Shown: in pieces, positions 1 to 8,405 of the stretch
Layout: each line of letters starts with the position of its first letter
Numbering within the stretch: the first letter of the stretch is position 1
Virus record (IMG/VR): IMGVR_UViG_3300008448_010404
Location: 1-64,000 of that record
From: a virus
Direction: 5' to 3' (one strand)
Length of the DNA stretch: 64,000 nt
Position numbers and translations under genes: made by a program
The notes under the pieces: model-generated
What the model was told of the DNA's origin: nothing
The model's input: the letters and a program-made list of their open reading frames with translations, nothing else
The model's database searches: none

Positions 1-72
1 TCAGTAAAAAATAAATTATATGAACGAGATATCGTTTTAGAATTTGAAAAAAAAATAGTTTATGAAAATTAA
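1..72 (+). CDS. C-terminal end of an upstream gene (partial)
   Basis: Frame 1 is open from the first base to a TAA at 70-72, giving 23 residues of a Lys/Glu-rich C-terminus. The other two plus frames have stops within the first dozen bases, so a real gene running in from the left is plausible. Its end would overlap the next start (ATG at 62) by 11 nt, the kind of overlap seen elsewhere in this window. No function can be read from so little sequence. Confidence 0.4.
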   Translation, partial: SVKNKLYERDIVLEFEKKIVYEN

Positions 73-796
73 CGAAAAAATATTACGTTTAGTTAAACAC
101 GGTCTTAAAGCCACGAATCTAACTAAATTAAACGAATCACAAATTAACTCATTATATAGTAGGTTAGTTGAACAAACGGTTAAACAAACAACTTCATATG
201 AAGTAACAGGTGTTGACCCAAAAAAGAAATATTCCGTAACTCCTGACCCAAAAAAACCTAACACAGTTAAATTAAATCCTGTAACTGAAAAAACAGAAAT
301 TGATGAAAAATCAGTTTCTAAAAAACAACACGGATTAATGGGTGCCGCTTATTCAGTTGAAAAGGGTGATAAAGAATTAAAAGACATTCCAAAAAGTTAT
401 AGAGGTAAAGTTAAAAAAGTTGTTGATTCAATGTCAAAAAAACAACTTAAAGATTTTGCTAAAACAAAAACCAAAGGTTTACCTATTGAGATATCTGAAG
501 ATAATAAATTTGACGTTTCTAAGGCAATACAACAAAATTTTGCCAATTACTATAATGTTTTAGCACAAAAAAAACAAGCGGTTCCTAAAATTGCGAGTGT
601 TGGTGAATCAGAATTAGAAAAAGAAATAACAAGATTAGTTGAAAGACATTTAACCCCAAAGATGACTAAGAAAGATTTTATGAATATAATTGAGAACAAT
701 GTTATTATTTCAAGAGAATCTGAAATGAATGAAGAGTTTGAAGATGATATGGCATTACCATCTTGGTTACGTTGGGAAAATATTTCTAAAAAATAA
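62..796 (+). CDS. Virion-associated-like protein with DUF3008-like segment
   Basis: This 244-residue, Lys-rich protein has no enzyme motif. Residues about 85-140 contain the pattern KKQHGLMGAAY... followed by SMSKKQLKDFAKTKTKGLP, which resembles the short phage and bacterial DUF3008 proteins (usual form SMSKKDxKDFAKTKHKGLP). Here that segment is embedded in a longer protein with an N-terminal helical part and an acidic tail ending in LPSWLRWENI. It is the first complete gene of the head cluster, 21 nt before the next gene and about 1.7 kb before the terminase, so a head or packaging accessory role is inferred. The DUF3008 resemblance is from memory of the family and needs a profile search. 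Confidence 0.7.
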   Translation: MKINEKILRLVKHGLKATNLTKLNESQINSLYSRLVEQTVKQTTSYEVTGVDPKKKYSVTPDPKKPNTVKLNPVTEKTEIDEKSVSKKQHGLMGAAYSVEKGDKELKDIPKSYRGKVKKVVDSMSKKQLKDFAKTKTKGLPIEISEDNKFDVSKAIQQNFANYYNVLAQKKQAVPKIASVGESELEKEITRLVERHLTPKMTKKDFMNIIENNVIISRESEMNEEFEDDMALPSWLRWENISKK

Positions 797-817
797 TTTT
801 ATCTAAAATAAATAAAA

Positions 818-2455
818 ATGAGTTTAAACAGTAAAGTAGAGAAAATTTTAAAGATTAAAAATACTTTAGAAAAGAAAATGATGAATGAAGGTTTAACTAA
901 GTCTGAAAAAACAATCTTAGATAAAGTTAGGACTCAGTTAATTGAAGCACCTATTGATTACACAGGTGCGGGTGGTGCTAGAATGTCAAGAGATTTACAA
1001 TCTAAAATTGAAGGTGGTAACACTGATTTTAACAAATTAGGAATCAGTACTGAAACTATTGAATTTTTATCAAGTAAAAGTTTTGTTGATTCGGTAAAAA
1101 AATTACAAAGAATATTAGGTGATAAATCTAGAATCGCCGAAGGTGACCCTCAAAGTGCGTTTATGGCGTTAATGAGTAGTGCAACATCATTGGGCTTTAA
1201 AATTTCATCGTTACAACAAGGTAGTTCTAAACAAATTGAACAATTAGCATCTAACTTAATTCAACAATATTTTAATTTACCTGATAACGCTATTAAATTA
1301 ATTCCACATTTAACTTCTTTCGGACCACAACGTAAATTGAAAGGTATGAGAACTGAACCTAAACAATTCTCCGATGAAGAAATTAAAAAAGCATTTTATA
1401 ATGCCGATAGACATAAAGAAGAATTAGAAAAATTTGCTGAAGATTTTAAAGATTTAGGTGTTGAATTTGATTACTCAAAAGGTGATGAAGTTGTAACAAA
1501 AAAAATTGAACAGGAGGCATTAAAAACTTTTGAAGATGAAAAAGCAAAAAGACGATATATTAATTCAATTAATAAAGGATTTGCATTCAATCTTGGTGAA
1601 TTATATGAAGAATTAAATGACTATATTAGTAAAATTAATCCTGAATTAAATGAGTTATATGCTGCATCACAAGCTATTATGGAACATTTGTATTGGTTAT
1701 ACCCTGACTTACAACAAATGGCGGCCGGTGGTGGTGGTCAATTGGCTCAACATCAAGTTACAAAACCTGACGGTTCAACTGAAAAAAGTAATGATGAAGA
1801 AGGTTTTGATGAAGAAGGTTTTGATGAAGAAGGTTCTGATGAAGAAGGTTCTGATGAAAATGAGTTTAAAATGGGTAGTGTAAATGGTGATGAAAAAGGA
1901 AGTGGTGAAAAAACTCAACAAGGTCCGTATACCATTGAAGCATTTGGACCTACATTACCGTTATTAATTCACGAACTTTTATTAGGAGTTGCTAAGTATT
2001 TCAGTTGGTTAGGTGGTATAGAAGGTAAAGAAAAATCAAAATTGATTATCCAATCAACAGATACTTTAGGTAATGAGGTTTGGAATTCATATATGGGTAA
2101 AGTATTTTTTAAAGAATTAATGTTAAGATTTAAAGCTTTAAATGACGAATACGCATTACAAGATAAAAAAATTCAAAACAGAATATTATTATTCCTACAA
2201 TTACATTTATCAATGTTAAATAAAGATGATTTAGAAATATTATTAAATGGTATACATAAAAACGATGAAAAAGTTATAAAAATTATTAATCTATTAGTTG
2301 AAGGTGCTATGGAACAATATCACGAACTTCATAAAAATATACCAGAACCAACTAAAAATTATGGTTCAGGTGTTGATTTAGGTGATGAAGACGATACCGA
2401 TGATGATGATGATTTTGATTTTGGTGACGACGATGATGATGATGATGTCTATTAA
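818..2455 (+). CDS. Large acidic-tailed protein upstream of terminase, unknown function
   Basis: This is a 545-residue protein of unrecognised family. The N-terminal 300 residues look mostly helical and charged. Around residues 326-345 there is a short tandem DEEG(F/S) repeat followed by a Gly-rich segment. The last 30 residues are almost pure Asp/Gly (DDTDDDDDFDFGDDDDDDD), an acidic tail typical of proteins that bind basic partners or mimic DNA. It is followed by a strong terminator at 2481-2511, so it closes a transcription unit with the 62-796 gene. In T4 the gene before gp17 is the small terminase gp16, but length and composition do not support that here. Structural or packaging-related is an inference from position only. 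Confidence 0.75.
   Translation: MSLNSKVEKILKIKNTLEKKMMNEGLTKSEKTILDKVRTQLIEAPIDYTGAGGARMSRDLQSKIEGGNTDFNKLGISTETIEFLSSKSFVDSVKKLQRILGDKSRIAEGDPQSAFMALMSSATSLGFKISSLQQGSSKQIEQLASNLIQQYFNLPDNAIKLIPHLTSFGPQRKLKGMRTEPKQFSDEEIKKAFYNADRHKEELEKFAEDFKDLGVEFDYSKGDEVVTKKIEQEALKTFEDEKAKRRYINSINKGFAFNLGELYEELNDYISKINPELNELYAASQAIMEHLYWLYPDLQQMAAGGGGQLAQHQVTKPDGSTEKSNDEEGFDEEGFDEEGSDEEGSDENEFKMGSVNGDEKGSGEKTQQGPYTIEAFGPTLPLLIHELLLGVAKYFSWLGGIEGKEKSKLIIQSTDTLGNEVWNSYMGKVFFKELMLRFKALNDEYALQDKKIQNRILLFLQLHLSMLNKDDLEILLNGIHKNDEKVIKIINLLVEGAMEQYHELHKNIPEPTKNYGSGVDLGDEDDTDDDDDFDFGDDDDDDDVY
1793..1852 (+). repeat. 15-bp tandem repeat encoding DEEG(F/S)
   Basis: Four direct copies of a 15-bp unit (GATGAAGAAGGTTTT, the last two ending GGTTCT) lie in frame inside the 818-2455 gene and encode DEEGF, DEEGF, DEEGS, DEEGS. 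The near-identity of the copies suggests recent slippage; being a multiple of three, copy-number change keeps the frame. Confidence 0.9.
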
Positions 2456-2480
2456 TATACATACTAAATAAACGATAAAG

Positions 2481-2511
2481 ACCTCCAATTTTAATTAATT
2501 GGGGGTTTTTT
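2481..2511 (+). terminator. Rho-independent terminator after 818-2455 gene
   Basis: A stem ACCTCCAATT / AATTGGGGGT (one G-U pair), with a short TTAATT loop, is followed by a run of T. It sits 26 nt after the stop and directly before the promoter-like motif of the terminase gene. Confidence 0.88.
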
Positions 2512-2513
2512 GG

Positions 2514-2521
2514 TATTTATA
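2514..2521 (+). promoter_or_regulatory. TATTTATA start-proximal motif (terminase)
   Basis: TATTTATA followed by ATTAAAAAA, ending 12 nt before the ATG at 2534. It sits right after a terminator, as expected of a new transcription unit. Confidence 0.6.
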
Positions 2522-2533
2522 ATTAAAAAACTT

Positions 2534-4315
2534 ATGAGTTTAACAAGAGAACAAGTTATGTTAGAATATGTTAAGTGTATGAAGGACACGTCCTACGCAT
2601 TAAAAACATATCTACAAACATATGACAATACAGTTTCAAAATATGTTCCGTTAGAACTATTCCCTGACCAAATAACGTTACTACAGGATTACGAGGATTA
2701 TAATGAAAACATTGCGTTAAAATATCGTCAGGCTGGTGTATCAACTGTAACCGCAGCTTGGATATCAAAAAAATTAGGGTTTGCTAAAAAAGAAAAACCT
2801 GAAAAAATTCTTATCATCGCCAACAAACTTGATACATCAATTGAGATGGCTAACAAAATTAGAATGTTTACCACACAATGGCCAAGTTGGGTAAATATAG
2901 GTATTGACCCCAATAAAAAATCAACAAAACATTGGAGATTAACAAATGGTTGTGAGGTTAAAGCCGTTGCAACATCAAAGGATGCCTTACGTGGATTTAC
3001 CCCAACAATACTTGTATTTGATGAGGCGGCGTTTATCGAAGCTGACAGTGATTTCTGGTCAGCATGTATGGCATCCCTATCAACAGGGGGTAAAGTAATT
3101 GTGGTTTCAACACCAAATGGTAATGACCCAATTTACTATGAGATTTACGACCAAGCATTACGTGGTATGAATGACTTCAAAATTACGGAAATGTATTGGT
3201 ATCGTGACCCTAGATACACAAAAGATTTATTTTTTGTTAAGACCGACGATGCTATCCATTATTTATTAAATAAAGAAGAGTACGGTCCTGATAAAATAAT
3301 TGATTGGACTGAAAAATCATTTGATGAACGAAATTTTGAAGACGCTAAAGAATTAATTAACAACGGATACAAACCTTGTTCTGATTGGTTTGAAAAAATG
3401 GTGAAGAAACTTAAATACGACAAACGTAAAGTTTCTCAAGAGTTAGAATGTAACTTCCTTGGTTCAGGGGATAACGTATTTGATTCTAAATTAATGCTGA
3501 AAATTCGTGAGAATTATTTGATAGAACCCCAAAATAAAATGTTAAGTAATCAATTATGGATTTGGAAAGAACCGGTAATTGGTCACAAATACATAATGGG
3601 TGTCGATGTCAGTCGTGGGGATAGTGAGGATTTTAGTTCATTTCAAATTATTGATTTCGATACTCGCGAACAAGTTGCTGAGTTTGTTGGTAAATTACCA
3701 CCTGACACTATGGCTGAGATTTGTTTTAAATGGGCAAATATGTATTCAGCGTATATTGTGGTCGATATCACCGGTGGTATGGGTGTTTCCACATCACGTA
3801 AACTTCAAGAATTAGGATATAAGGATTTATATGTTGATGGTGAAGATGTTAACAACTCTTGGAAATACAATCCGAAATCTGCGGAAAAAATTCCCGGAAT
3901 AAACTTTAACAATAAACGTGTTCAAATCATTGCATCGTATGAGGAAGCTATGAGACACGAATTCAGAATTTATAGTCACCGTCTATATAATGAAATGGAT
4001 ACGTTCATTTATATCAATGGTAGACCTGACCACCAAAAAGGACGACATGATGACTTACTTATGTCTATTGCTATGGCAACATATGTGGGTGAAACGTCAT
4101 TTAGTAAATTAAATAAAGTTACTGACCAAGCAAAGGCGATGATTGAATCGTGGTCTGTGAATAATAACACATCGGTTGGTAAAGATATTGACTTCAATCC
4201 TGTTTTACCAAACTATAATGATAGTCTTGGTCGAAATAATAAAAATAATTCAAATACATCTAAAGAAGATTATATAACATATGGTTGGTTATTCGGTAAT
4301 TACGGACAAAGATAA
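2534..4315 (+). CDS. terL: Terminase large subunit, T4 gp17-like
   Basis: This is the ATP-driven DNA packaging motor, with a nuclease that cuts the concatemer. At 593 residues it is close to T4 gp17 (610). Visible ATPase motifs are a degenerate Walker A, YRQAGVST (about 64-71), Walker B ILVFDE (159-164) and the coupling motif VVSTPNG (190-196). The C-terminal RNase H-like nuclease shows MGVDVSRGDSED (Asp358), YIVVDITGG (Asp411) and GRHDDLL (507-508), matching the three-acid pattern of the family. I chose ATG 2534: a TTG at 2510 would extend the frame by 8 codons, but it lies inside the terminator/promoter sequence, and the ATG lies 12 nt after the TATTTATA motif. The portal gene follows after 38 nt. 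Confidence 0.97.
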   Translation: MSLTREQVMLEYVKCMKDTSYALKTYLQTYDNTVSKYVPLELFPDQITLLQDYEDYNENIALKYRQAGVSTVTAAWISKKLGFAKKEKPEKILIIANKLDTSIEMANKIRMFTTQWPSWVNIGIDPNKKSTKHWRLTNGCEVKAVATSKDALRGFTPTILVFDEAAFIEADSDFWSACMASLSTGGKVIVVSTPNGNDPIYYEIYDQALRGMNDFKITEMYWYRDPRYTKDLFFVKTDDAIHYLLNKEEYGPDKIIDWTEKSFDERNFEDAKELINNGYKPCSDWFEKMVKKLKYDKRKVSQELECNFLGSGDNVFDSKLMLKIRENYLIEPQNKMLSNQLWIWKEPVIGHKYIMGVDVSRGDSEDFSSFQIIDFDTREQVAEFVGKLPPDTMAEICFKWANMYSAYIVVDITGGMGVSTSRKLQELGYKDLYVDGEDVNNSWKYNPKSAEKIPGINFNNKRVQIIASYEEAMRHEFRIYSHRLYNEMDTFIYINGRPDHQKGRHDDLLMSIAMATYVGETSFSKLNKVTDQAKAMIESWSVNNNTSVGKDIDFNPVLPNYNDSLGRNNKNNSNTSKEDYITYGWLFGNYGQR

Positions 4316-4331
4316 ACTATTTAGATATTGA

Positions 4332-4339
4332 TATTTATA
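4332..4339 (+). promoter_or_regulatory. TATTTATA start-proximal motif (portal)
   Basis: GATATTTATAATTAAAA precedes the portal start, with the 8-mer ending 14 nt before ATG 4354. The flanking bases match those before the terminase almost exactly. Confidence 0.6.
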
Positions 4340-4353
4340 ATTAAAATTCTTAT

Positions 4354-6156
4354 ATGGAAAATAATAACAATTTAACGGTTTGGCAACGATTAAGTAAAGC
4401 ATTTGGACCCAATTCATTATTAAATCAAGATTACCCCACATATAAGTTCGATAAAAAGGAGTTATTAAAAACAACTTCAAAAGATGAGTATGAAAAAGAA
4501 AAATTACAAGCTCAACAAACTTTTTATTTAACTAATCAATGGGCAAAAATTGAGAGTAATTTATATTCTCAAGCAATATATTATGAACCAACTCGTTTAG
4601 CATCATTCTACGATTATGAATCAATGGAATATACACCTGAAATATCCGCAGCTTTGGATATCTATGGTGAAGAATCAACAACGGTAGACCAAAATGGTTT
4701 TATGTTACAGATTTATTCTGAATCTAAACGTATTAAATCAATATTAACCGATTTATTCAATAATAATTTAGATGTTAACACTAATTTACCTATGTGGGTT
4801 AGAAATACTTGCAAATATGGTGATAACTTCGTATATCTTAAATTAGATTCTGATAAAGGAGTTATTGGTTGTATGCAATTACCAAACATTGAAATTGAAC
4901 GTTTGGAAAGAGGTATGGCCGCAAGAATTAATAATGCTGAAGAACCGGCTAATGCTAAAGGATTACGATTCCAATGGAAAGTTAAAGACATGGAATTTAA
5001 TTCTTGGGAGATAGCACACTTCCGTTTATTGGGTGATGATAGAAAATTACCATACGGAACATCAATGTTAGAAAAAGCAAGACGTATTTGGAAACAGTTA
5101 TTGTTATCTGAGGACGCTATGTTAATTTATAGAACATCAAGAGCACCTGAGAGACGTGTATTTAAAATTTTCGTGGGTAACATGGATGATAAAGATGTTG
5201 AACCATACGTACAACGTGTTGCAAACAAATTTAAACGTGACCAAATTGTTGATAGTAAAACAGGTAATGTCGATTTAAGATATAATCAAATGGCGGTTGA
5301 CCAAGATTATTTTATCCCTGTTCGTGACCCAGCAGCGCCTAACCCAATTGAAACATTGGCAGGAGCACAAAACTTAGGTGAGATTGCCGACATCGAGTAT
5401 ATCCAAAAGAAATTATTAACCGCACTACGTGTTCCTAAAGCTTTCTTAGGTTTTGAAGAACCTGTGGGTGAAGGTAAGAACTTATCATTAATGGATATTC
5501 GTTTTGCAAGAACAATTAACAGAATCCAAAAATGTATGATTGCCGAATTAAATAAAATTGCAATTATTCATTTATTTCTTTTAGGTTTTGAAGATGAATT
5601 ATCTAACTTTACATTATCATTAACTAATCCATCAACACAAGCCGACTTATTAAAAGTTGAAGCTTGGAAAGAAAAAGTTGCGTTATATAAAGAGGCGGTA
5701 ACCGCAGTTGAAGGTATTGCACCAACATCTGTTACTTGGGCTAAAAAACATATTTTAGGATTCTCCGATGAGGAAATTAAACTTGATTTACAACAACAAC
5801 GTGTTGAAAAAGCCGTTGGTGCTGAATTAACAAATACTGCAACAATCATTACACATACAGGTATCTTTGATAATATTGATAATCTATACGGAAATAAATC
5901 AGGCGGTACGCAAAATGCGGGAACAACACCTCCACCACCACCTGGTGGTGATATGGGAATGCCATCCCCACCTCCGGGTCCTGAACCGGGTGGTGATGCG
6001 GGTATGACTCCTGAATCTATTGATAAAAAAGATAATTTAAAAATATTATTAGAATCTGAAAATATGTATGATGAAGAAGAGTTCATTGATTTATCTAAAG
6101 GTAAAAATAATTTAGGTCAGATTGAAGATAGATTGAATAAACTTTTGGGTGACTAA
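4354..6156 (+). CDS. Portal protein, T4 gp20-like
   Basis: The dodecameric portal forms the packaging channel at one capsid vertex and nucleates prohead assembly. This 600-residue protein has features of T4-type portals: an N-terminal wing with the DIYGEEST segment, YGDNFVYLKL, HFRLLGDDRKLPYGTS followed by a long helical stretch with TSRAPERRVFKI, and the crown-proximal GAQNLGEIADIEYIQKKLL and ALRVPKAFLGFEE motifs. The C-terminus (about 530-565) is a Pro/Gly-rich low-complexity linker (PPPPPGGD, SPPPGPEPGG), then an acidic helix. It lies between terminase and protease as in T4 (17-20-21), and the DNA just before it carries the TATTTATA motif. Confidence 0.95.
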   Translation: MENNNNLTVWQRLSKAFGPNSLLNQDYPTYKFDKKELLKTTSKDEYEKEKLQAQQTFYLTNQWAKIESNLYSQAIYYEPTRLASFYDYESMEYTPEISAALDIYGEESTTVDQNGFMLQIYSESKRIKSILTDLFNNNLDVNTNLPMWVRNTCKYGDNFVYLKLDSDKGVIGCMQLPNIEIERLERGMAARINNAEEPANAKGLRFQWKVKDMEFNSWEIAHFRLLGDDRKLPYGTSMLEKARRIWKQLLLSEDAMLIYRTSRAPERRVFKIFVGNMDDKDVEPYVQRVANKFKRDQIVDSKTGNVDLRYNQMAVDQDYFIPVRDPAAPNPIETLAGAQNLGEIADIEYIQKKLLTALRVPKAFLGFEEPVGEGKNLSLMDIRFARTINRIQKCMIAELNKIAIIHLFLLGFEDELSNFTLSLTNPSTQADLLKVEAWKEKVALYKEAVTAVEGIAPTSVTWAKKHILGFSDEEIKLDLQQQRVEKAVGAELTNTATIITHTGIFDNIDNLYGNKSGGTQNAGTTPPPPPGGDMGMPSPPPGPEPGGDAGMTPESIDKKDNLKILLESENMYDEEEFIDLSKGKNNLGQIEDRLNKLLGD

Positions 6157-6164
6157 TATTTATA
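6157..6164 (+). promoter_or_regulatory. TATTTATA start-proximal motif (6179 gene)
   Basis: TATTTATA begins 1 nt after the portal stop codon and ends 14 nt before ATG 6179. Confidence 0.55.
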
Positions 6165-6178
6165 TAAAAAACAACGAA

Positions 6179-6898
6179 ATGAAATTTGGTATATTAAAAA
6201 CAAAAATAGAAAATGTTTTATTAGAATCTTATAAAGATGGTTCATTTAAAACTGAAGTTAAAACATTTAAAAAATTGGTATTAGAAAATAAAAACATTAA
6301 TAGATTGTATTACATCTATGATGATTTAACTTCTAATAAAGGTTTAAATAATGAGATTGCTAATGATTATATTAATGAAATGGTAACTCTTTATGAAAAT
6401 ACAATTAATAAAATTACTCCTTCAGACTTTAAAAAAGTTAATGATTGGGTAAAAAATTCTTCTGTGGTCGAAAATAACTATGAAGTTATTGATAACCTGT
6501 TTAGTAGTGGTGTTTTAAACTTAGAATCTAAAATTGGTAGTAAAAAGATTATCACAGAAACTATCACTAAAAAACCTACAACTGAAAAAGATATTGTTAA
6601 AGTCCCATTAAGTACTATGGTAACTATGGCGAACAAAACAATATCAAATTACATTGATGGTTTAAATGAGTCTGAAAAAAAAGAATTTAATGAGTTGTTA
6701 TCAGTTGAGGATTCTGAATTAGAACCAAAGTATTCAACCATTAAAGAAAGTGTTGTTGATAAATTACAAACAATCTATAATCAAAATCACGACCACTCAA
6801 CTAGAAAATCAATAACAGAAACAATTGAAAAAATCTCAACTGAAAAATACGATAAACTAAATTACTATAAGTTAAAAAACTTACACGACAACCTTTAA
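6179..6898 (+). CDS. Head-cluster protein, unknown function
   Basis: A 239-residue, Lys/Asn/Glu-rich, probably all-helical protein with no motif I recognise. In T4 the corresponding position (between portal and protease) holds the small prohead core proteins gp67 and gp68, so a core or scaffold-accessory role is possible but rests on position alone. A GTG at 6149 would extend the frame by 10 codons into the portal stop; I prefer ATG 6179 because it lies 14 nt after a TATTTATA motif. Its 3' end overlaps the convergent bS21 gene by 4 nt, so transcripts of the two genes are antisense at their tails. Confidence 0.8.
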   Translation: MKFGILKTKIENVLLESYKDGSFKTEVKTFKKLVLENKNINRLYYIYDDLTSNKGLNNEIANDYINEMVTLYENTINKITPSDFKKVNDWVKNSSVVENNYEVIDNLFSSGVLNLESKIGSKKIITETITKKPTTEKDIVKVPLSTMVTMANKTISNYIDGLNESEKKEFNELLSVEDSELEPKYSTIKESVVDKLQTIYNQNHDHSTRKSITETIEKISTEKYDKLNYYKLKNLHDNL

Positions 6899-7089
6899 TC
6901 TTTACTTGATTTAAAGTTTTTCTGAACGTGTTTAGCCTTGCTAAGCACGTTTCTTTTTATAACAGAGGGTTTAACAAACACTTTACGGTTAACTAATTCG
7001 GACATTTGTCTTGTTTTGATTACTTTACTCTTATATTCTTTAAGAGCTTTTTCGATATTTTTATCTTTATTAACTTTTACTACTATCAT
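6895..7089 (-). CDS. rpsU: Phage-encoded 30S ribosomal protein bS21
   Basis: A 64-residue basic protein that matches bS21 end to end: start MIVVKV, then NIEKALKEYKSKVIKT, then a middle helix with a basic patch, then VFVKPSVIKRN and a Lys-rich C-terminal helix. Bacterial bS21 has the same order (IxVxxxExxxxALxxFKR...FxKPSxxRKR). bS21 sits near the 3' end of 16S rRNA and affects translation initiation; large phages are known to carry it. It is the only minus-strand gene in the head cluster, and its start faces the 7180 gene across a palindrome. No Shine-Dalgarno is visible upstream. It probably joins host ribosomes during infection to favour phage mRNAs; that role is inferred. Confidence 0.9.
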   Translation of the reverse strand: MIVVKVNKDKNIEKALKEYKSKVIKTRQMSELVNRKVFVKPSVIKRNVLSKAKHVQKNFKSSKD

Positions 7090-7126
7090 ATTAAAAAACG
7101 GGTAATTTATTATTTTTTTGACTCTT

Positions 7127-7146
7127 AATGTAAATATACTTACATT
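7127..7146. promoter_or_regulatory. Operator-like palindrome between divergent genes
   Basis: A perfect 7-bp inverted repeat, AATGTAA-ATATAC-TTACATT, lies in the 90-bp gap between the divergent starts of the bS21 gene (7089, minus) and the 7180 gene (plus). There is no T-run, so it is not a terminator. The size and spacing fit a dimeric repressor site, but AT-rich DNA makes chance palindromes more common. Confidence 0.4.
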
Positions 7147-7179
7147 TATTAAAAATAAACTGTTTCACGATGAAAAATA

Positions 7180-7653
7180 ATGAAAAAAGGGAAAACCTCC
7201 AAAATCCAAGGATTTAAAACTGCTAAAGTTTTATTTGGTACAGTTGATTCTGTAAATCTAAAATCAATATATCTTAATATTCAAACTTGGGTCGAACCAA
7301 AGAAAGACGTAGAAAATTGGTCGAGAGTCGTTTTAAATTTGAGTAGGTCAATTAAACATTCAATTTACGATAAAGTAAAAAATTCATTTTTTGATGATAA
7401 ATTCATTGTTGACTTAGATTTACGGTCGAGTGGGTTATCAATAAATAAAAAATCATTTATGAATTTAGAAATCAATTTTTATTTAAAAGATAATATAATA
7501 CTAACGTTTAAAGATAAAGAAATTAAAGATTTATTAAAAAATATTACAACTAAAATATTTCAAGATAATTTAAAAAACAACCAATATTTTAAGTTTTATT
7601 TTTCTAAAACAAATAAACCAACCAATAAAACTGTCAAAACCGAAAATATTTAA
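7180..7653 (+). CDS. Head-cluster protein, unknown function
   Basis: A 157-residue basic protein, predicted to mix beta strands (residues 20-110, for example LDLRSSGLSINKKSF, then LEINFYLKDNIILTF) with a Lys/Asn-rich C-terminus. No family is recognised. ATG 7180 was chosen; an ATG at 7170 is in another frame and closes after about 15 codons. It lies between the bS21 gene and the prohead protease, where T4 keeps small core genes. Unlike its neighbours it has no clear TATTTATA motif before it, only CATTTATT further upstream next to the palindrome, so it may be expressed together with or opposite to bS21 under other control. Confidence 0.75.
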   Translation: MKKGKTSKIQGFKTAKVLFGTVDSVNLKSIYLNIQTWVEPKKDVENWSRVVLNLSRSIKHSIYDKVKNSFFDDKFIVDLDLRSSGLSINKKSFMNLEINFYLKDNIILTFKDKEIKDLLKNITTKIFQDNLKNNQYFKFYFSKTNKPTNKTVKTENI

Positions 7654-7661
7654 TATTTATT
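7654..7661 (+). promoter_or_regulatory. TATTTATT start-proximal motif (protease)
   Basis: TATTTATT begins right after the preceding stop codon and ends 13 nt before ATG 7675. Confidence 0.55.
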
Positions 7662-7674
7662 GTTAAACGAAACG

Positions 7675-8394
7675 ATGAATTTAAAAATATTAAAACCATA
7701 TGAGTCGGGTAAAGGTATCTTAATTGAACAAGATGCTGGATATATCTCCCCAACAACAGAACATAATAAATATATAATGGAGTCTAAAAACTTTTTAGAC
7801 CATTCAAAACCATTTGAATTTTATGCCGTTCTACAAAAATATGACACACCAAATAGAAATGGTCGTGTATATCCTGAAAGGATTTTAAAAAGAGAATCTG
7901 AGAATTATAAAAAAATGATTGATAAGGGTGTTTCATTATCAGAATTGAATCACCCCGAATCTTCATTAATAGATTTAGATAGAGTTTCACATATAATCAC
8001 TGATGTGTGGTGGGATGGTAATATCTTAATGGGTAAATTGAAACTTTTAACAAGTCCTGGTTTTCACGAAAGAGGTATTGTATCAACTAAAGGTGATATG
8101 GCTGCCAACTATCTTAGACAAGGAGTTACTTTAGGTATATCATCAAGAGGTGTTGGGTCATTAAAAAAAGTTGGTGAAAGAAATGAAGTTCAAGATGACT
8201 TTGAGTTAATTTGTTTTGACTTAGTATCATCACCATCAACACCGGGGGCTTATTTATTTTTAAACCCTGATGAAAGAGGTAATTTTGAAGAAAATATTGA
8301 AGAAGAAAAAAAATTCAGAGAAGAAAGTGAACCGTCAACTAATAAATCACTTGACTTAATGAAAAAATTGAACGATTATTTGGGAAATAGATAA
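7675..8394 (+). CDS. Prohead maturation protease, T4 gp21-like
   Basis: This serine protease is assembled in the prohead core; it cleaves scaffold and capsid proteins and then itself. The 239-residue protein (T4 gp21 is 212) shows family motifs: TPNRNGRVYPERI (58-70), the catalytic His in SELNHPES (His93), the catalytic Ser in LGISSRGVGS (Ser156 or Ser157), and FDLVSSPSTPGA (181-192). I chose ATG 7675 over the TTG at 7660 because the TTG overlaps the promoter-like motif. It stands two genes before the capsid gene, as in T4. The capsid protein contains a fitting cleavage site (see the capsid entry). Confidence 0.95.
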   Translation: MNLKILKPYESGKGILIEQDAGYISPTTEHNKYIMESKNFLDHSKPFEFYAVLQKYDTPNRNGRVYPERILKRESENYKKMIDKGVSLSELNHPESSLIDLDRVSHIITDVWWDGNILMGKLKLLTSPGFHERGIVSTKGDMAANYLRQGVTLGISSRGVGSLKKVGERNEVQDDFELICFDLVSSPSTPGAYLFLNPDERGNFEENIEEEKKFREESEPSTNKSLDLMKKLNDYLGNR

Positions 8395-8405
8395 AATAAT
8401 TTAAT

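Noticed and set aside
37-264. 75-residue minus-strand frame at the left end
   Set aside because: It overlaps the 62-796 gene entirely, has a skewed Phe/Tyr composition and no promoter-like motif.
818-2455. Small terminase subunit (gp16-like) before terminase
   Set aside because: 545 residues with an Asp-rich tail is far larger than gp16-type proteins, and no helix-turn-helix is visible.
2510-2533. TTG start extending the terminase by 8 codons
   Set aside because: The codons lie in the terminator T-run and the TATTTATA motif; the ATG at 2534 has the usual spacing.
5568-6086. 172-residue antisense frame over the portal C-terminus
   Set aside because: It is the complement of the Pro/Gly-rich portal tail, with no independent signal.
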